Source of the DNA: Candidatus Gastranaerophilales bacterium
GTDB lineage: Bacteria; Cyanobacteriota; Vampirovibrionia; Gastranaerophilales; Gastranaerophilaceae
Length of the DNA stretch: 61,840 bases
Direction of reading: 5' to 3'
Assembly (NCBI GenBank): GCA_944323285.1
Contig: CALURV010000030.1
Coordinates: forward strand, 1-61,840
Shown piece after piece: positions 26,398 to 34,727 of the stretch. Under the pieces are notes generated by a model, which saw only the letters and a list, made by a program, of their open reading frames with translations, was not told the origin of the DNA and did no database searches. The first letter of the stretch is position 1, and each line of letters starts with the position of its first letter. The translations under genes were made by a program, and so were the position numbers.

Positions 26398-26958
26398 TTA
26401 ATTAAATTTATTCTGAGCTTTATATATATTGTTTTCTAAATAATATGTAAATGCCTCTATTGCATTATTTAATGTATCATTAAGGATTTTTAGCTCATTT
26501 TCAGGAAAAGTTTGAAGAACATAGCTTTCTGATTTCATATAAGGCGGCTGTGGACCAATTCCTATTTTTAATCTGTCAAACTTTTCTGTTTGTGCATGTT
26601 TTATTATTGATTTTACTCCATTATGACCGCCATCAGAACCTTTTTGTCTAAATCTAATTTTCCCTAAATCCAATGATATGTCATCATATACCAGAAAAAG
26701 CGTTCCTATATCAATTTTATAAAAATTTTTTAATAGAAATAAAGCTTCGCCTGAAAGATTCATATATGTTTGAGGTTTAATAAGCCATATTGCTTCATTT
26801 TTATATATTAACTTTGCAATTTCTGACTTAAATTTAGATTCATATACAAAATTTGTATTAAATGCAGCTGCCAATTTATCTGCAAACATAAATCCTGTAT
26901 TATGTCTTGTTTTCAAATAGTTAATTCCGGGATTCCCTAAACAAAATACAAGTTTCAT
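26398..26958 (-). CDS. pth: Peptidyl-tRNA hydrolase
   Basis: Releases tRNA from peptidyl-tRNA dropped from ribosomes. The protein begins MKLVFCLGNPG with RHNTGF (catalytic His near residue 19), has QTYMNLSGEAL, the VYDDISLDLGKIR block and GSDGGHNGVKSII: all family signatures. ATG 26958 is preferred because AGGCAGG lies six or seven bases upstream and the family starts there; the ATG at 26976 would add six residues. 186 residues is typical. Confidence 0.96.
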   Translation of the reverse strand: MKLVFCLGNPGINYLKTRHNTGFMFADKLAAAFNTNFVYESKFKSEIAKLIYKNEAIWLIKPQTYMNLSGEALFLLKNFYKIDIGTLFLVYDDISLDLGKIRFRQKGSDGGHNGVKSIIKHAQTEKFDRLKIGIGPQPPYMKSESYVLQTFPENELKILNDTLNNAIEAFTYYLENNIYKAQNKFN

Positions 26959-27066
26959 TGCATGCCTGCCTTTCATTATTTAAAAATTATCCCATAGTTT
27001 TAATCATGTTACCAGTTAAATTCTCTTTAAAATATTTGATTATATTTAGAAACAGGAGATAAAAAC

Positions 27067-27642
27067 ATGTCTACGAAAAAAGATTCTATAATCACAATGA
27101 AAAGCAGTGAAATGCTTTATAATTTTCTCGAAAACACCCATTTGCACAAAAAAGATTTTGCTCAAATGATTGGGGTAACTCTTTCTTATGTATACAATCT
27201 AATTGATGAAACTATTCCTTTTTCAACCAGAAGTACTACATTAGAGAGAATTGCAACTGTTATGGATATTTCGCCTGAGGAATTCGTCGAATACAAAATT
27301 CCACAAGATCCGATTGTTATTGATGATGCAACAGAATTTATTAGAGAAAAACAAAAAGAAAAAAATTTAACTACTGTTCAATTTTTAAAATCTTTCCCAA
27401 GAAAACAAAGACTTGAAATTGTTGATATATTAAGAGGTGCAAGACCAATACCTTTAGACTGGGAAAAAGTTAGTATTATAGCCCAAGTACTAGATATAAA
27501 TAAAGAAGAAATGTATGATTATTGGGAAATGAGGTTAAGACAGCTACTTCAAAATTCGGGATTTAATTTTGACAGTAATCAAGAACTTGCAAAAGCAATA
27601 TTTGGATGTGCAAGAGATTATGTATACAAAACTTGTATATAA
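27067..27642 (+). CDS. Tandem helix-turn-helix (XRE-like) DNA-binding protein
   Basis: 191 residues with two Cro/C1-type domains. The first, about residues 13-75, includes DFAQMIGVTLSYVYNLI and LERIATVMDISPEEFVEY. The second, about 88-150, includes TTVQFLKSF and VSIIAQVLDINKEEMYDYW. The C-terminus (ELAKAIFGCARDYVYKTCI) looks like the start of a third such helix pair. ACAGGAG precedes the ATG. It is probably a transcription regulator; its target is unknown. Its stop is directly next to the stop of the converging phosphoesterase. Confidence 0.8.
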   Translation: MSTKKDSIITMKSSEMLYNFLENTHLHKKDFAQMIGVTLSYVYNLIDETIPFSTRSTTLERIATVMDISPEEFVEYKIPQDPIVIDDATEFIREKQKEKNLTTVQFLKSFPRKQRLEIVDILRGARPIPLDWEKVSIIAQVLDINKEEMYDYWEMRLRQLLQNSGFNFDSNQELAKAIFGCARDYVYKTCI

Positions 27643-28470
27643 CTATACTTTTATTTTATTTACTATTACCTGTACATTTTTTGGAGTTTTATAATTATCT
27701 TCATCATAAATAATCTTTATAAGTTGATAGGAATGGGGTATATCTTTAAATGCAGGAGCTGATATATGCCTTATTCCTGTTTCATCTTCTGTTATAAAAT
27801 CTTGATGATAATGACCGGATGAAATAACAACTACATTTGAATGTTTTTTTAAAATACTTTCATATTTTTCCGTATCCAACATTGATAATTCATATTCTAA
27901 TCTTGGCGGAAGTAAAGGACAATGGTGAAATATTATAAATAATTTTTTGCTGTATTTAGTTAAAAGATTATCCAACCATTCAATTTGTTCTTCAGAAATT
28001 TTACCATGTTTCGATTGTGCAAAATTCGGGGTTGCATCTAATACTACACAAATAAAATCACTATTTGGTTTAAAGTAATAATAGCTTTTTCCCTCATCTT
28101 GATTTCTATTAAATGTAGTAACTATATCAAGATATATCTCTTTTTCAAGTCCACTTAATTGATGTGCATCGTTATTTCCAAGAACTAAATAATATGGAAG
28201 TTTTAAAGAATGTATTGCTCTCATAAATCCAATAACATCTTCTTCTCTTGATTTATCAACATTATCTCCTAAGAAAACAACAAAATCCGGATTTTTCTTT
28301 CTTATTGAAGAAGAAAGAAAATATAAATACTTATCCATATATTTATCATCTAGAGAATAATGAACATCACTAACTTGAGCAAAATTTAATTCTTTAGAGA
28401 GCACACTGCTATCAAAATTAAAAAATGCTATACATAAAATAAATATAATAGTTATTATCTTTTTATGCAT
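27643..28470 (-). CDS. Exported calcineurin-like metallophosphoesterase
   Basis: 275 residues with a signal peptide (about 1-24) and the metal-binding motifs of the family in order: FAQVSDVHYS (DxH), VVFLGDNVD (GDxxD-like), LVLGNNDAHQ (GNxD), FIIFHHCPLLP (H) and VVISSGHYHQD (GHxH). GNND replaces the usual GNHD, as in purple-acid-phosphatase and cyclic-nucleotide phosphodiesterase-like members. Substrate unknown; it would act outside the cytoplasm. Its start overlaps the end of the MshEN-like gene by eight bases (ATGCATAA), so they are coupled. Confidence 0.88.
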   Translation of the reverse strand: MHKKIITIIFILCIAFFNFDSSVLSKELNFAQVSDVHYSLDDKYMDKYLYFLSSSIRKKNPDFVVFLGDNVDKSREEDVIGFMRAIHSLKLPYYLVLGNNDAHQLSGLEKEIYLDIVTTFNRNQDEGKSYYYFKPNSDFICVVLDATPNFAQSKHGKISEEQIEWLDNLLTKYSKKLFIIFHHCPLLPPRLEYELSMLDTEKYESILKKHSNVVVISSGHYHQDFITEDETGIRHISAPAFKDIPHSYQLIKIIYDEDNYKTPKNVQVIVNKIKV

Positions 28471-28702
28471 TATTGCATCTCTTCTGTATTGACTCTTGTA
28501 AAAAAAGTGCCTGAATTAAATCTTCTTCGCTTATAACTTTCATAGCTAAAAAAAGTTCACCCAAAGGCATTTTTTTAAACTTTTGAATATCTAATGCCAT
28601 CGATAAATGGTACAAATTTATCTTGCCTGCTTCAAGTAAAATTTCACCTATACGAAGATAAGAGACGTCTGCCCATTCATCAATATTATACAGATTCTTC
28701 AT
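28463..28702 (-). CDS. Stand-alone MshEN-like (type II secretion ATPase N-terminal) domain protein
   Basis: 79 residues. The sequence LRIGEILLEAGKINLYHLSM then FKKMPLGELFLAMKVISEED and LIQALFLQESIQ follows the pattern of the N-terminal domain of GspE/PilB ATPases, with LGxxLΦxxGxI helices repeated twice; in MshE this fold binds c-di-GMP. Here the domain occurs alone, without an ATPase. It precedes the exported phosphoesterase by an eight-base overlap. A ligand-binding or adaptor role is a guess. Confidence 0.6.
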   Translation of the reverse strand: MKNLYNIDEWADVSYLRIGEILLEAGKINLYHLSMALDIQKFKKMPLGELFLAMKVISEEDLIQALFLQESIQKRCNNA

Positions 28703-28740
28703 ATAACTATTATATTAAAAATAATATTTTTAATCAAATA

Positions 28741-29049
28741 TTATGCATATAAATCAAGTTTATTTGCACGATATTCGTCTTGATGTTGTGGTTTAAGAAT
28801 GTTTGCATCCATTCTATCCAAACGACCAACTAAACCTTCACCTGCTTGAGATGCAACACCTGAGACTGCAGTTGATTCACCTGAAATATTTGCACCATTT
28901 ATACCGCCAACAGATGAAGAAGTAAATATATTTTTTTCTTCATTTTGAACAGGATTGAATGGTTGTTGATTTTGTCCTGCAAAAGAGATACCACCTGAGC
29001 TTGCTCCGGCTGCTTGCATATTCAAGAAATTTAATCCAGAAATTGCCAT
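28741..29049 (-). CDS. Small Gly/Ser/Asn-rich hypothetical protein
   Basis: 102 residues, low-complexity, rich in G, S, N, A and Q, with no signal peptide. The start MAISGLNFLNMQAAGASSGG is followed by ISFAGQ, a short Phe-containing peptide like those in the 26072 and 34656 proteins. The C-terminus EGLVGRLDRMDANILKPQHQ and YRANKLDLYA looks conserved and structured. AGGAG precedes the ATG. It may be a substrate of a dedicated secretion route or a surface filament component, but nothing proves it. Confidence 0.7.
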   Translation of the reverse strand: MAISGLNFLNMQAAGASSGGISFAGQNQQPFNPVQNEEKNIFTSSSVGGINGANISGESTAVSGVASQAGEGLVGRLDRMDANILKPQHQDEYRANKLDLYA

Positions 29050-29185
29050 TATACATTTCTCCTGTAAACATATATATAAACAATTTCTAAAAAATAAAAT
29101 TGCTATCTTTTTATTTTTTTTTACAATTGTTACAATTAAAATTCTTCTTGAAATTTAAAATTTATATGTTTTAATAAAGTTATAA

Positions 29186-29259
<74 letters not shown>

Positions 29260-29382
29260 TTTTTTTATCTTAAAATAGCTTGGTTTATGGAAATTCTATA
29301 ATATTTTATATTATTTTTATTCTTAACTCGACAACTCTGTATTTTTATAATAGAAAATGTATATCTTGCTATTTTTTATAAT

Positions 29383-29411
29383 TTGACATTAATATTTTTA
29401 AATACTAGTAT
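29383..29411 (+). promoter_or_regulatory. Consensus promoter before the SGNH gene, possibly leaderless
   Basis: TTGACA (29383-29388), 17 bases, TAGTAT (29406-29411). The predicted start is seven bases after the -10, which is the A of ATG 29418, so the transcript could lack a leader. Confidence 0.65.
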
Positions 29412-29417
29412 GTAAAA

Positions 29418-29502
29418 ATGAAAAAAATTATTATATTAAACTTTTTTATTTTTTTATTATTATTAATTTTTTTAGATTTCATTTTGTTTTCTATTGAAAA
29501 AA
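29418..29502 (+). other. Detached N-terminal signal-anchor segment of the SGNH protein
   Basis: From ATG 29418 a frame encodes MKKIIILNFFIFLLLLIFLD and then FILFSIEK, a typical signal peptide or anchor, but it is one base out of phase with the hydrolase frame starting at 29516. Adding one A to the A6 run at 29497-29502 would join the two frames without a stop (SIEKNKYIDMCKNSNG). So this is probably the true N-terminus, broken by a one-base deletion, a sequencing error or slippage. Confidence 0.6.
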
Positions 29503-29515
29503 TAAATATATTGAT

Positions 29516-30325
29516 ATGTGCAAAAATTCAAACGGTATATTTAAAATTTCTGATATAGTACATTATGCAAAAAGTGTACCCCATTCAGATATTAACGTAG
29601 ATGAAAAAAGAAGTATAATAATTAACAACAATGATGCGATATTATTATTAGGTTGTTCTTACACTTATGGTACTGGGTTACAAGAAAATGAAACATTCTC
29701 TTTTTATTTATCAAAATATTTAAATAAAAATGTTTATAATTTGGGAATACCAGGTGGCGGAGCAACTCAAGCATATTTATTGACTAATGATAAAAATTTT
29801 TATAAGAACTATCCTAAAGTAAATTTAGTAATATATACATACATTGGAGATCATATTAATAGATTAAATGAATTTTTAAAATGCGAAGTTTTTCAACCAT
29901 ATTGTAATGTACGTGTTATAAAAAAAGGAGATAAATACATTAAGCAATCTGAATGGTATACTAGTCCGTCCAAGTTTTATATATTTAGATTTATATTAAA
30001 AAAAATAACCAATTTTAAAAATAGCAATATCTTTTATAAAAAAAATACATATAAATTTGTAGACTTAATAAATAAGACTAACGATAACATAAAAAAGAAT
30101 TATCCAAATGCGAAATTTGTTTTCCTTATATATAATGAAGAAAGAAAAAATTGGATGGATAATCTTGATGATGATATTTATATACTGACAACAAATGAAC
30201 TAACAGATAAAAATTTAAACAATCCTTTTTATCAACATAATCAAGATCCACATCCTTCCAAATATGCTTGGGAAGAAATAGTACCTAAATTAGTTGCAAA
30301 ATTAAAAGAAAAAAAATTAATCTAG
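29516..30325 (+). CDS. SGNH/GDSL-like hydrolase (apparently frameshifted N-terminus)
   Basis: 269 residues in the intact frame. The block I motif LLGCSYTYGTGL (nucleophile Ser) is near residue 47, GIPGGGATQA corresponds to the Gly/Asn blocks II-III, and the C-terminal DPHPSKYAW supplies the catalytic Asp/His. Such enzymes often remove or add acetyl groups on surface polysaccharides. ATG 29516 has no ribosome-binding site; a signal-anchor in another frame lies just upstream (29418), with a strong promoter before it. The gene is AT-rich with long Lys/Asn/Ile runs compared with neighbours and stands alone. Substrate unknown. Confidence 0.75.
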   Translation: MCKNSNGIFKISDIVHYAKSVPHSDINVDEKRSIIINNNDAILLLGCSYTYGTGLQENETFSFYLSKYLNKNVYNLGIPGGGATQAYLLTNDKNFYKNYPKVNLVIYTYIGDHINRLNEFLKCEVFQPYCNVRVIKKGDKYIKQSEWYTSPSKFYIFRFILKKITNFKNSNIFYKKNTYKFVDLINKTNDNIKKNYPNAKFVFLIYNEERKNWMDNLDDDIYILTTNELTDKNLNNPFYQHNQDPHPSKYAWEEIVPKLVAKLKEKKLI

Positions 30326-30571
30326 TATCGCACTTTGTTTCTTTCTCCTCCTCTCTAACAAAGTACTTACCGTTAGAAAACTCTGCTCACCTTCGTTTCA
30401 CTAAGAATACAAGTTCACTAAAAAACAAAGTTTTTGATTCGTTTTGTACAAAAAATTCACTCACATTTTTAGCTTATCATGAATTTTTTCTCGGACAAAC
30501 TAATTTAAAAATTTTTAATAAGTTGACAATTATTATACAAATAGATAAATTTATAGAAAAGAAAGATAATT
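30326..30571. other. Intergenic region with an unexplained coding-like stretch on the minus strand
   Basis: About 245 bases. Bases 30326-30465 are less AT-biased than their flanks. On the minus strand GTG 30464 opens a frame reading VSEFFVQNESKTLFF and 10 further codons to a TGA at 30389-30387, after which the same frame stays open (AEFSNGKYFVREEE) to the SGNH stop. It has no ribosome-binding site and is not called a gene; it may be a decayed gene or a repeated intergenic element. The right part holds the next promoter. Confidence 0.4.
30523..30551 (+). promoter_or_regulatory. Promoter for the small membrane protein-SPFH unit
   Basis: TTGACA (30523-30528) and, after 17 bases, TAAATT (30546-30551). 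The -35 is consensus, the -10 weak. It precedes ATG 30572 by about 20 bases. Confidence 0.5.
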
Positions 30572-30763
30572 ATGGCACTTAGGGTATTATTATTTTTATT
30601 GACTCTTTTTATTTTGATTAATATTGTTATAACAATTGTAAGTGTTATATGCAATGTAAATTTATACAAAAAACATGGCGATAAAATTATAAAAGGTTAT
30701 GGAATTTTTATATTATTTATTGTTGCTATTTATGTTGTATTTGCAATACTTGGACTTACTTAA
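30572..30763 (+). CDS. Small two-helix membrane protein
   Basis: 63 residues with two membrane helices (about 5-27 and 44-62) and a short basic loop (LYKKHGDKIIKGY). No family recognised. It has GAAAGA upstream of ATG and is followed 18 bases later by the SPFH-domain gene, so the two are co-transcribed; small membrane partners are common for SPFH proteins. Function unknown. Confidence 0.7.
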   Translation: MALRVLLFLLTLFILINIVITIVSVICNVNLYKKHGDKIIKGYGIFILFIVAIYVVFAILGLT

Positions 30764-30781
30764 TAAGAAAGGTTTTATAAT

Positions 30782-31582
30782 ATGAATAAGAATGAACTTG
30801 CAACTCCAATTATGATAATTGCTTTATTAATATTGTTTATTATTTTCTGCAACCCAATTGCAATGGTAGGAGTGGGACAAAGAGGTGTAAAAGTTACTTT
30901 AGGTGTTGTTTCTGATCAAAGTTTTTCCGAAGGCATACATTTTGTAACTCCTTTCATTTCGAAAATTGTAACAATGGATGTTAGAACTCAAAAAAGATCT
31001 ATTACAACTTCTGTTTACACAAAAGATATTCAACAGGCGAAAATTTCCTATGTTATAAACTACAATTTACAGCCAGAAAATGCATATAAAATGTATAGAG
31101 AAGTAGGTAATGATTATGAAGATAAAATTTTAATGCCGGTTGTTGAAGGTAGTATAAAAGATGTTATAGGTAAATGGAATGCTCAAGACCTTGTTGCAAA
31201 TAGAGAACAAGCTACTAGCGAAATTTTAATTAAACTTCAAAACCATTTAAAAGATAATTATATTAATGTTACTGACTTCCAAATTACTGCTATAAATTAT
31301 TCTGACGTATTTGAAAGAGCTATTGAAAGCAAGGTAACAGCGGAACAAGATGCACTAAAAGCAAAAAATAAAACTGTCCAAATTCAGGAAGAAGCAAAAC
31401 AAAAATTAATTTCGGCAGAAGCTGAAGCAAAATCTATGGCAATTAGAGCTAATGCTCTTTCTCAAAATAAATCTTTAGTAGAATATGAAGCCGTTCAAAA
31501 ATGGGATGGAAAACTTCCTTATTATATGCTTGGTAATTCTGTTCCTTTTATAAATATAGGTTCTAACGGCAGAAATAGATAA
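30782..31582 (+). CDS. SPFH/prohibitin-family membrane protein
   Basis: 266 residues: one N-terminal membrane helix (about 8-28), the SPFH/PHB domain (about 30-195: VGVGQRGVKVTLG, GIHFVTPFISKIVTMDVRTQ, IYVINYNL-like strand) and a C-terminal helical region rich in A/E/K (about 185-235) that drives oligomerisation. The end EAVQKWDGKLPYYMLGNSVP is characteristic of bacterial prohibitin homologues. It likely forms membrane microdomain cages and may restrain FtsH-type proteases; that is family knowledge, and no FtsH gene is here. Confidence 0.9.
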   Translation: MNKNELATPIMIIALLILFIIFCNPIAMVGVGQRGVKVTLGVVSDQSFSEGIHFVTPFISKIVTMDVRTQKRSITTSVYTKDIQQAKISYVINYNLQPENAYKMYREVGNDYEDKILMPVVEGSIKDVIGKWNAQDLVANREQATSEILIKLQNHLKDNYINVTDFQITAINYSDVFERAIESKVTAEQDALKAKNKTVQIQEEAKQKLISAEAEAKSMAIRANALSQNKSLVEYEAVQKWDGKLPYYMLGNSVPFINIGSNGRNR

Positions 31583-31594
31583 ACCCATAAGATA

Positions 31595-31622
31595 TTGTAC
31601 ATTATTATATAATTTGTATAAT
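31595..31622 (+). promoter_or_regulatory. Promoter for the CNNM/HlyC gene
   Basis: TTGTAC (31595-31600), 16 bases, TATAAT (31617-31622), with TG immediately before the -10. It lies 30 bases before ATG 31652. Confidence 0.6.
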
Positions 31623-31651
31623 ATATATATTTCAGTTTTTAATGAGGTTTT

Positions 31652-32947
31652 ATGATTTTATTTAATTTATTAATTATATTACTACTGTTGTTAGCAAACG
31701 GATTTTTCGTGGCTTCAGAATTTGCACTTGTGAGTGTAAGACAAACCCGTATAAATCAGCTTGCAAATGAAGGAAATAACACAGCTAAAATTACAACATC
31801 TGCTTTAAAAGAGCTTGATAAATATATAGCTGCAACTCAGCTTGGGATTACTATTGCCAGTATAGGTCTTGGCTGGGTTGGTGAAGCTACTTTAGCTAAA
31901 ATTATTCATCCATTGTTTGATTTTCTTCCTTATGTATCTAATACTATAGCTACTCACACTATAGCTGTTGCAATTGCTTTTGTTTTAATTACTTTTATGC
32001 ATGTTGTACTTGGAGAATTAATGCCAAAATCAATAGCGCTTCAATATCCTGAAGAAACAGCTCTTAGCATAACAAGACCTCTTGTTTTTGCAGCTAAAAT
32101 ATTTACACCTTTCATATTCCTTTTAAATGGATTTGGAAACTTTTTATTAAAACTTTTAAAAATACCTCCGGCACATCCGTCTCACTCTGTCCATACTGAA
32201 GAAGAACTTGATATGATTATTGATGCAAGTTATAAAGGCGGTGTTCTTAATGAAACTGAAAACTTTTTACTAAAAAATACTTTAAAATTTACAGACTTAA
32301 CTGCTAAGCAAATTATGATTCCAAGGTGTGATGTTATATCTCTTCCTGTTGATATTGATTTAGAAGAATTAAAAGAAATTATTTTAGAAAATCAATATAC
32401 AAGATATCCTGTTTATGAAGAAAATATTGATAATATTTTAGGTATTTTACATGTAAAAGATTTATATTCTTGTAAAATGAGAGATAAAGATATTGTTATT
32501 AAAGATATTCTAAGAAAACCATTATTAGTACCAGAGACAATGACTACCGATTTACTTTTGCAAAATTTTAAAACTAATAAAACTGAAATTGCTATTGTAA
32601 TTGATGAATTTGGAGGAATGTCAGGTATTATATCATTAGAAGATGTTCTTGAAGAAATATTTGGAGACGTTCAAGATGAATTTGATGAAGAAGAAAAAGA
32701 TATTAAACAAGTAGCTGACAACAAATATATTATTAACGGTCTTTTAAGAATTGATGAATTCTTCGAATTCTTTGATATTGAACAAAAGGAAGAGGAAGAA
32801 GAAGTTGAAACTATGTGTGGACTTATACAAAAACATCTTGGAAGACTTGCTAAGGTTAATGATGAAATTGTTATTGAAAATCTAAAAATTAAAGTTCTTG
32901 AATTTAAAGGAAGAAGAATTAGGAAACTATTAGTCGAAAAAATATAA
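31652..32947 (+). CDS. CNNM/CorC (HlyC/TlyC-type) transporter with CBS domains
   Basis: 431 residues: an N-terminal DUF21 membrane domain (about 1-185, with LLLLANGFFVASEFALVSVR), a CBS pair (about 205-330, MIPRCDVISLPVDI, YPVYEENIDNILGILHVKDL, IVIDEFGGMSGIISLEDVLE) and a C-terminal CorC/HlyC domain (about 345-431). Proteins of this kind are linked to Mg2+/Co2+ export in bacteria and to CNNM transporters in animals; the old name hemolysin is misleading. GAGG precedes the ATG. Single-gene unit. Confidence 0.92.
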   Translation: MILFNLLIILLLLLANGFFVASEFALVSVRQTRINQLANEGNNTAKITTSALKELDKYIAATQLGITIASIGLGWVGEATLAKIIHPLFDFLPYVSNTIATHTIAVAIAFVLITFMHVVLGELMPKSIALQYPEETALSITRPLVFAAKIFTPFIFLLNGFGNFLLKLLKIPPAHPSHSVHTEEELDMIIDASYKGGVLNETENFLLKNTLKFTDLTAKQIMIPRCDVISLPVDIDLEELKEIILENQYTRYPVYEENIDNILGILHVKDLYSCKMRDKDIVIKDILRKPLLVPETMTTDLLLQNFKTNKTEIAIVIDEFGGMSGIISLEDVLEEIFGDVQDEFDEEEKDIKQVADNKYIINGLLRIDEFFEFFDIEQKEEEEEVETMCGLIQKHLGRLAKVNDEIVIENLKIKVLEFKGRRIRKLLVEKI

Positions 32948-33001
32948 TTTTATTCCTCATATATTTTTTTATTGTAGAATTAAAGAAAAGAGGATATAAC
33001 C

Positions 33002-34210
33002 GTGGTATTAAATATAGCAAAAATTTATGATGCAGCAAAAGTTTTAAGTAAAGTAGCACGAAAAACAGATTTGATATTATCTAGAACTTTAGTAGAAAAC
33101 AGTGAAATATATTTAAAATCTGAAAACTTACAATTAACAGGCTCTTTCAAATTAAGAGGGGCCTATTACAAAATTTCAAAATTAACAGATGAACAAAAGA
33201 AAAAAGGTATAATAGCATGTTCTGCCGGCAACCATGCTCAGGGTGTTGCTTTAGCAGCTCAAAAAAATAATATTAAAGCTACTATCTTTATTCCGGCTAC
33301 AGCACCAATATCAAAAGTTGAAGCAACAAGAAAATATGGTGCTGAAATAAAATTAATAGACGGTGTCTATGATGATGCATATGAAGCTGCTTGTGAATTT
33401 CAAAAAGAGACTCAAGGCGAGTTTATACATCCATTTAACGATGAAGATGTTATTGCAGGTCAAGGCACTATCGGGCTTGAAATTTTAGAACAATTACCTG
33501 AACTTGAAGCAGTTATTGTTCCCATAGGCGGCGGAGGTCTTATTTCTGGTGTTGCTTATGCTGTTAAACAATTAAAACCTTCCTGCAAAGTATATGGGGT
33601 GCAAGCACAAGGTGCCGGAAGTATGTATCAATCATACATTAATAAAAAAGTATTGGAATTGCCTGTTGTCCATACCTTTGCTGATGGTACTGCAGTTAAA
33701 TGTCCCGGAGATGTTACTTTTGATTTATGTATGAAATATGTTGATGATATTGTAACTGTAACAGATGATGAAATAGCTTCTGCTATTCTTTCCTTAATGG
33801 AAAGACAAAAATTAGTAGCTGAAGGTGCCGGTGCTTTAAGTGTTGCTGCTGCTATGTTTTCTAAACTTCCTATTATTAATAAAAAAACAGCTTGCATTGT
33901 CTCTGGCGGCAATATTGATGTTAATATTTTATCAAGAGTTATAAACAGAGGGCTTTTAAAATCAGGAAGATTATCTCATCTTACAATTGAATTATTGGAT
34001 AAACCGGGCCAGTTAAAAGATGTTTCTTCTATTATTGCAGAATATGGAGCTAATGTTATTAGAGTAAGACACAATCAAGGCGGGGAAAATACCGATATTA
34101 ATGATTGTTTCTTAAAAATATCTATGGAAACAAAAAACCAAGCTCACTTTGAGGAAATTCAAAAAGCTCTTATTGATAGAGGCTACAGAATAGCTTCTAA
34201 TGTACAATAA
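33002..34210 (+). CDS. ilvA: Threonine ammonia-lyase (threonine dehydratase) with ACT domain
   Basis: PLP enzyme making 2-oxobutanoate from threonine, the first step toward isoleucine. Lys50 in TGSFKLRGA binds PLP, CSAGNHAQGVA follows near residue 77, and the glycine-rich loop IGGGGLISGVA binds phosphate. The catalytic core (1-315) is followed by one ACT domain (about 325-402: IELLDKPGQLKDVSSIIAEY), the 400-residue form found in Clostridia and cyanobacterial relatives rather than the 510-residue E. coli IlvA. The start is GTG 33002 with AGAGGA at eight bases. No other branched-chain genes are nearby. Confidence 0.93.
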   Translation: MVLNIAKIYDAAKVLSKVARKTDLILSRTLVENSEIYLKSENLQLTGSFKLRGAYYKISKLTDEQKKKGIIACSAGNHAQGVALAAQKNNIKATIFIPATAPISKVEATRKYGAEIKLIDGVYDDAYEAACEFQKETQGEFIHPFNDEDVIAGQGTIGLEILEQLPELEAVIVPIGGGGLISGVAYAVKQLKPSCKVYGVQAQGAGSMYQSYINKKVLELPVVHTFADGTAVKCPGDVTFDLCMKYVDDIVTVTDDEIASAILSLMERQKLVAEGAGALSVAAAMFSKLPIINKKTACIVSGGNIDVNILSRVINRGLLKSGRLSHLTIELLDKPGQLKDVSSIIAEYGANVIRVRHNQGGENTDINDCFLKISMETKNQAHFEEIQKALIDRGYRIASNVQ

Positions 34211-34236
34211 ATGTTTTTTGTTTTTTTATTTGATAT

Positions 34237-34656
34237 TTAGTCCCATAGCATATAAGCTTCAAGACGGCTTTTTTCTTTATCTGTTAATATAGACATATCA
34301 CCGCCATTCATTAAATATAAAAGAAGAAGACCATCTGACGGATTTTCTCCAAGTTCGTCTCTTGATGCCATATTTTCAATTCTTCTTATTTCTTCTCTTG
34401 AAAGAGAAGTAGAAGGTTTAATAATATTTTCTTCTAATATTTTTGACATATCAACAGGTTTCATACGCCCTTCAAGCAATGCCTGTTCTCTTAAATATTG
34501 TGAATATGAACACGGTTTTGATTTATTTTCTATTTCTCTTAAATATATATCATCTTTATCAGGCTTTATTCTATTAATACATTCTCTATTCTTCCCAAAT
34601 TGAACATTATTTATCCTTTTATTTGTAAAATTAGTTGAAATAGCATTTATTCTCAT
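34237..34656 (-). CDS. Hypothetical protein with MRINAIS...VQFGK N-terminus
   Basis: 139 residues from ATG 34656 (AAGGAG at seven bases); an in-frame extension to 34686 is rejected as it has no such site. The N-terminus MRINAISTNFTNKRINNVQF then GK recalls the 26072 protein (MKINSINTIN...PSFKH). The rest is soluble and helical (EIENKSKPCSYSQYLREQAL, LSREEIRRIENMASRDELG). No domain recognised. It sits between ilvA (convergent) and the UvrD helicase start, without an obvious functional link. Confidence 0.72.
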   Translation of the reverse strand: MRINAISTNFTNKRINNVQFGKNRECINRIKPDKDDIYLREIENKSKPCSYSQYLREQALLEGRMKPVDMSKILEENIIKPSTSLSREEIRRIENMASRDELGENPSDGLLLLYLMNGGDMSILTDKEKSRLEAYMLWD

Positions 34657-34727
34657 TATAAACTCCTTTTTTTTTCTTAAAACCAAACATATTTTATTTT
34701 GCTATATTAATAAAAATAATTAATTAA

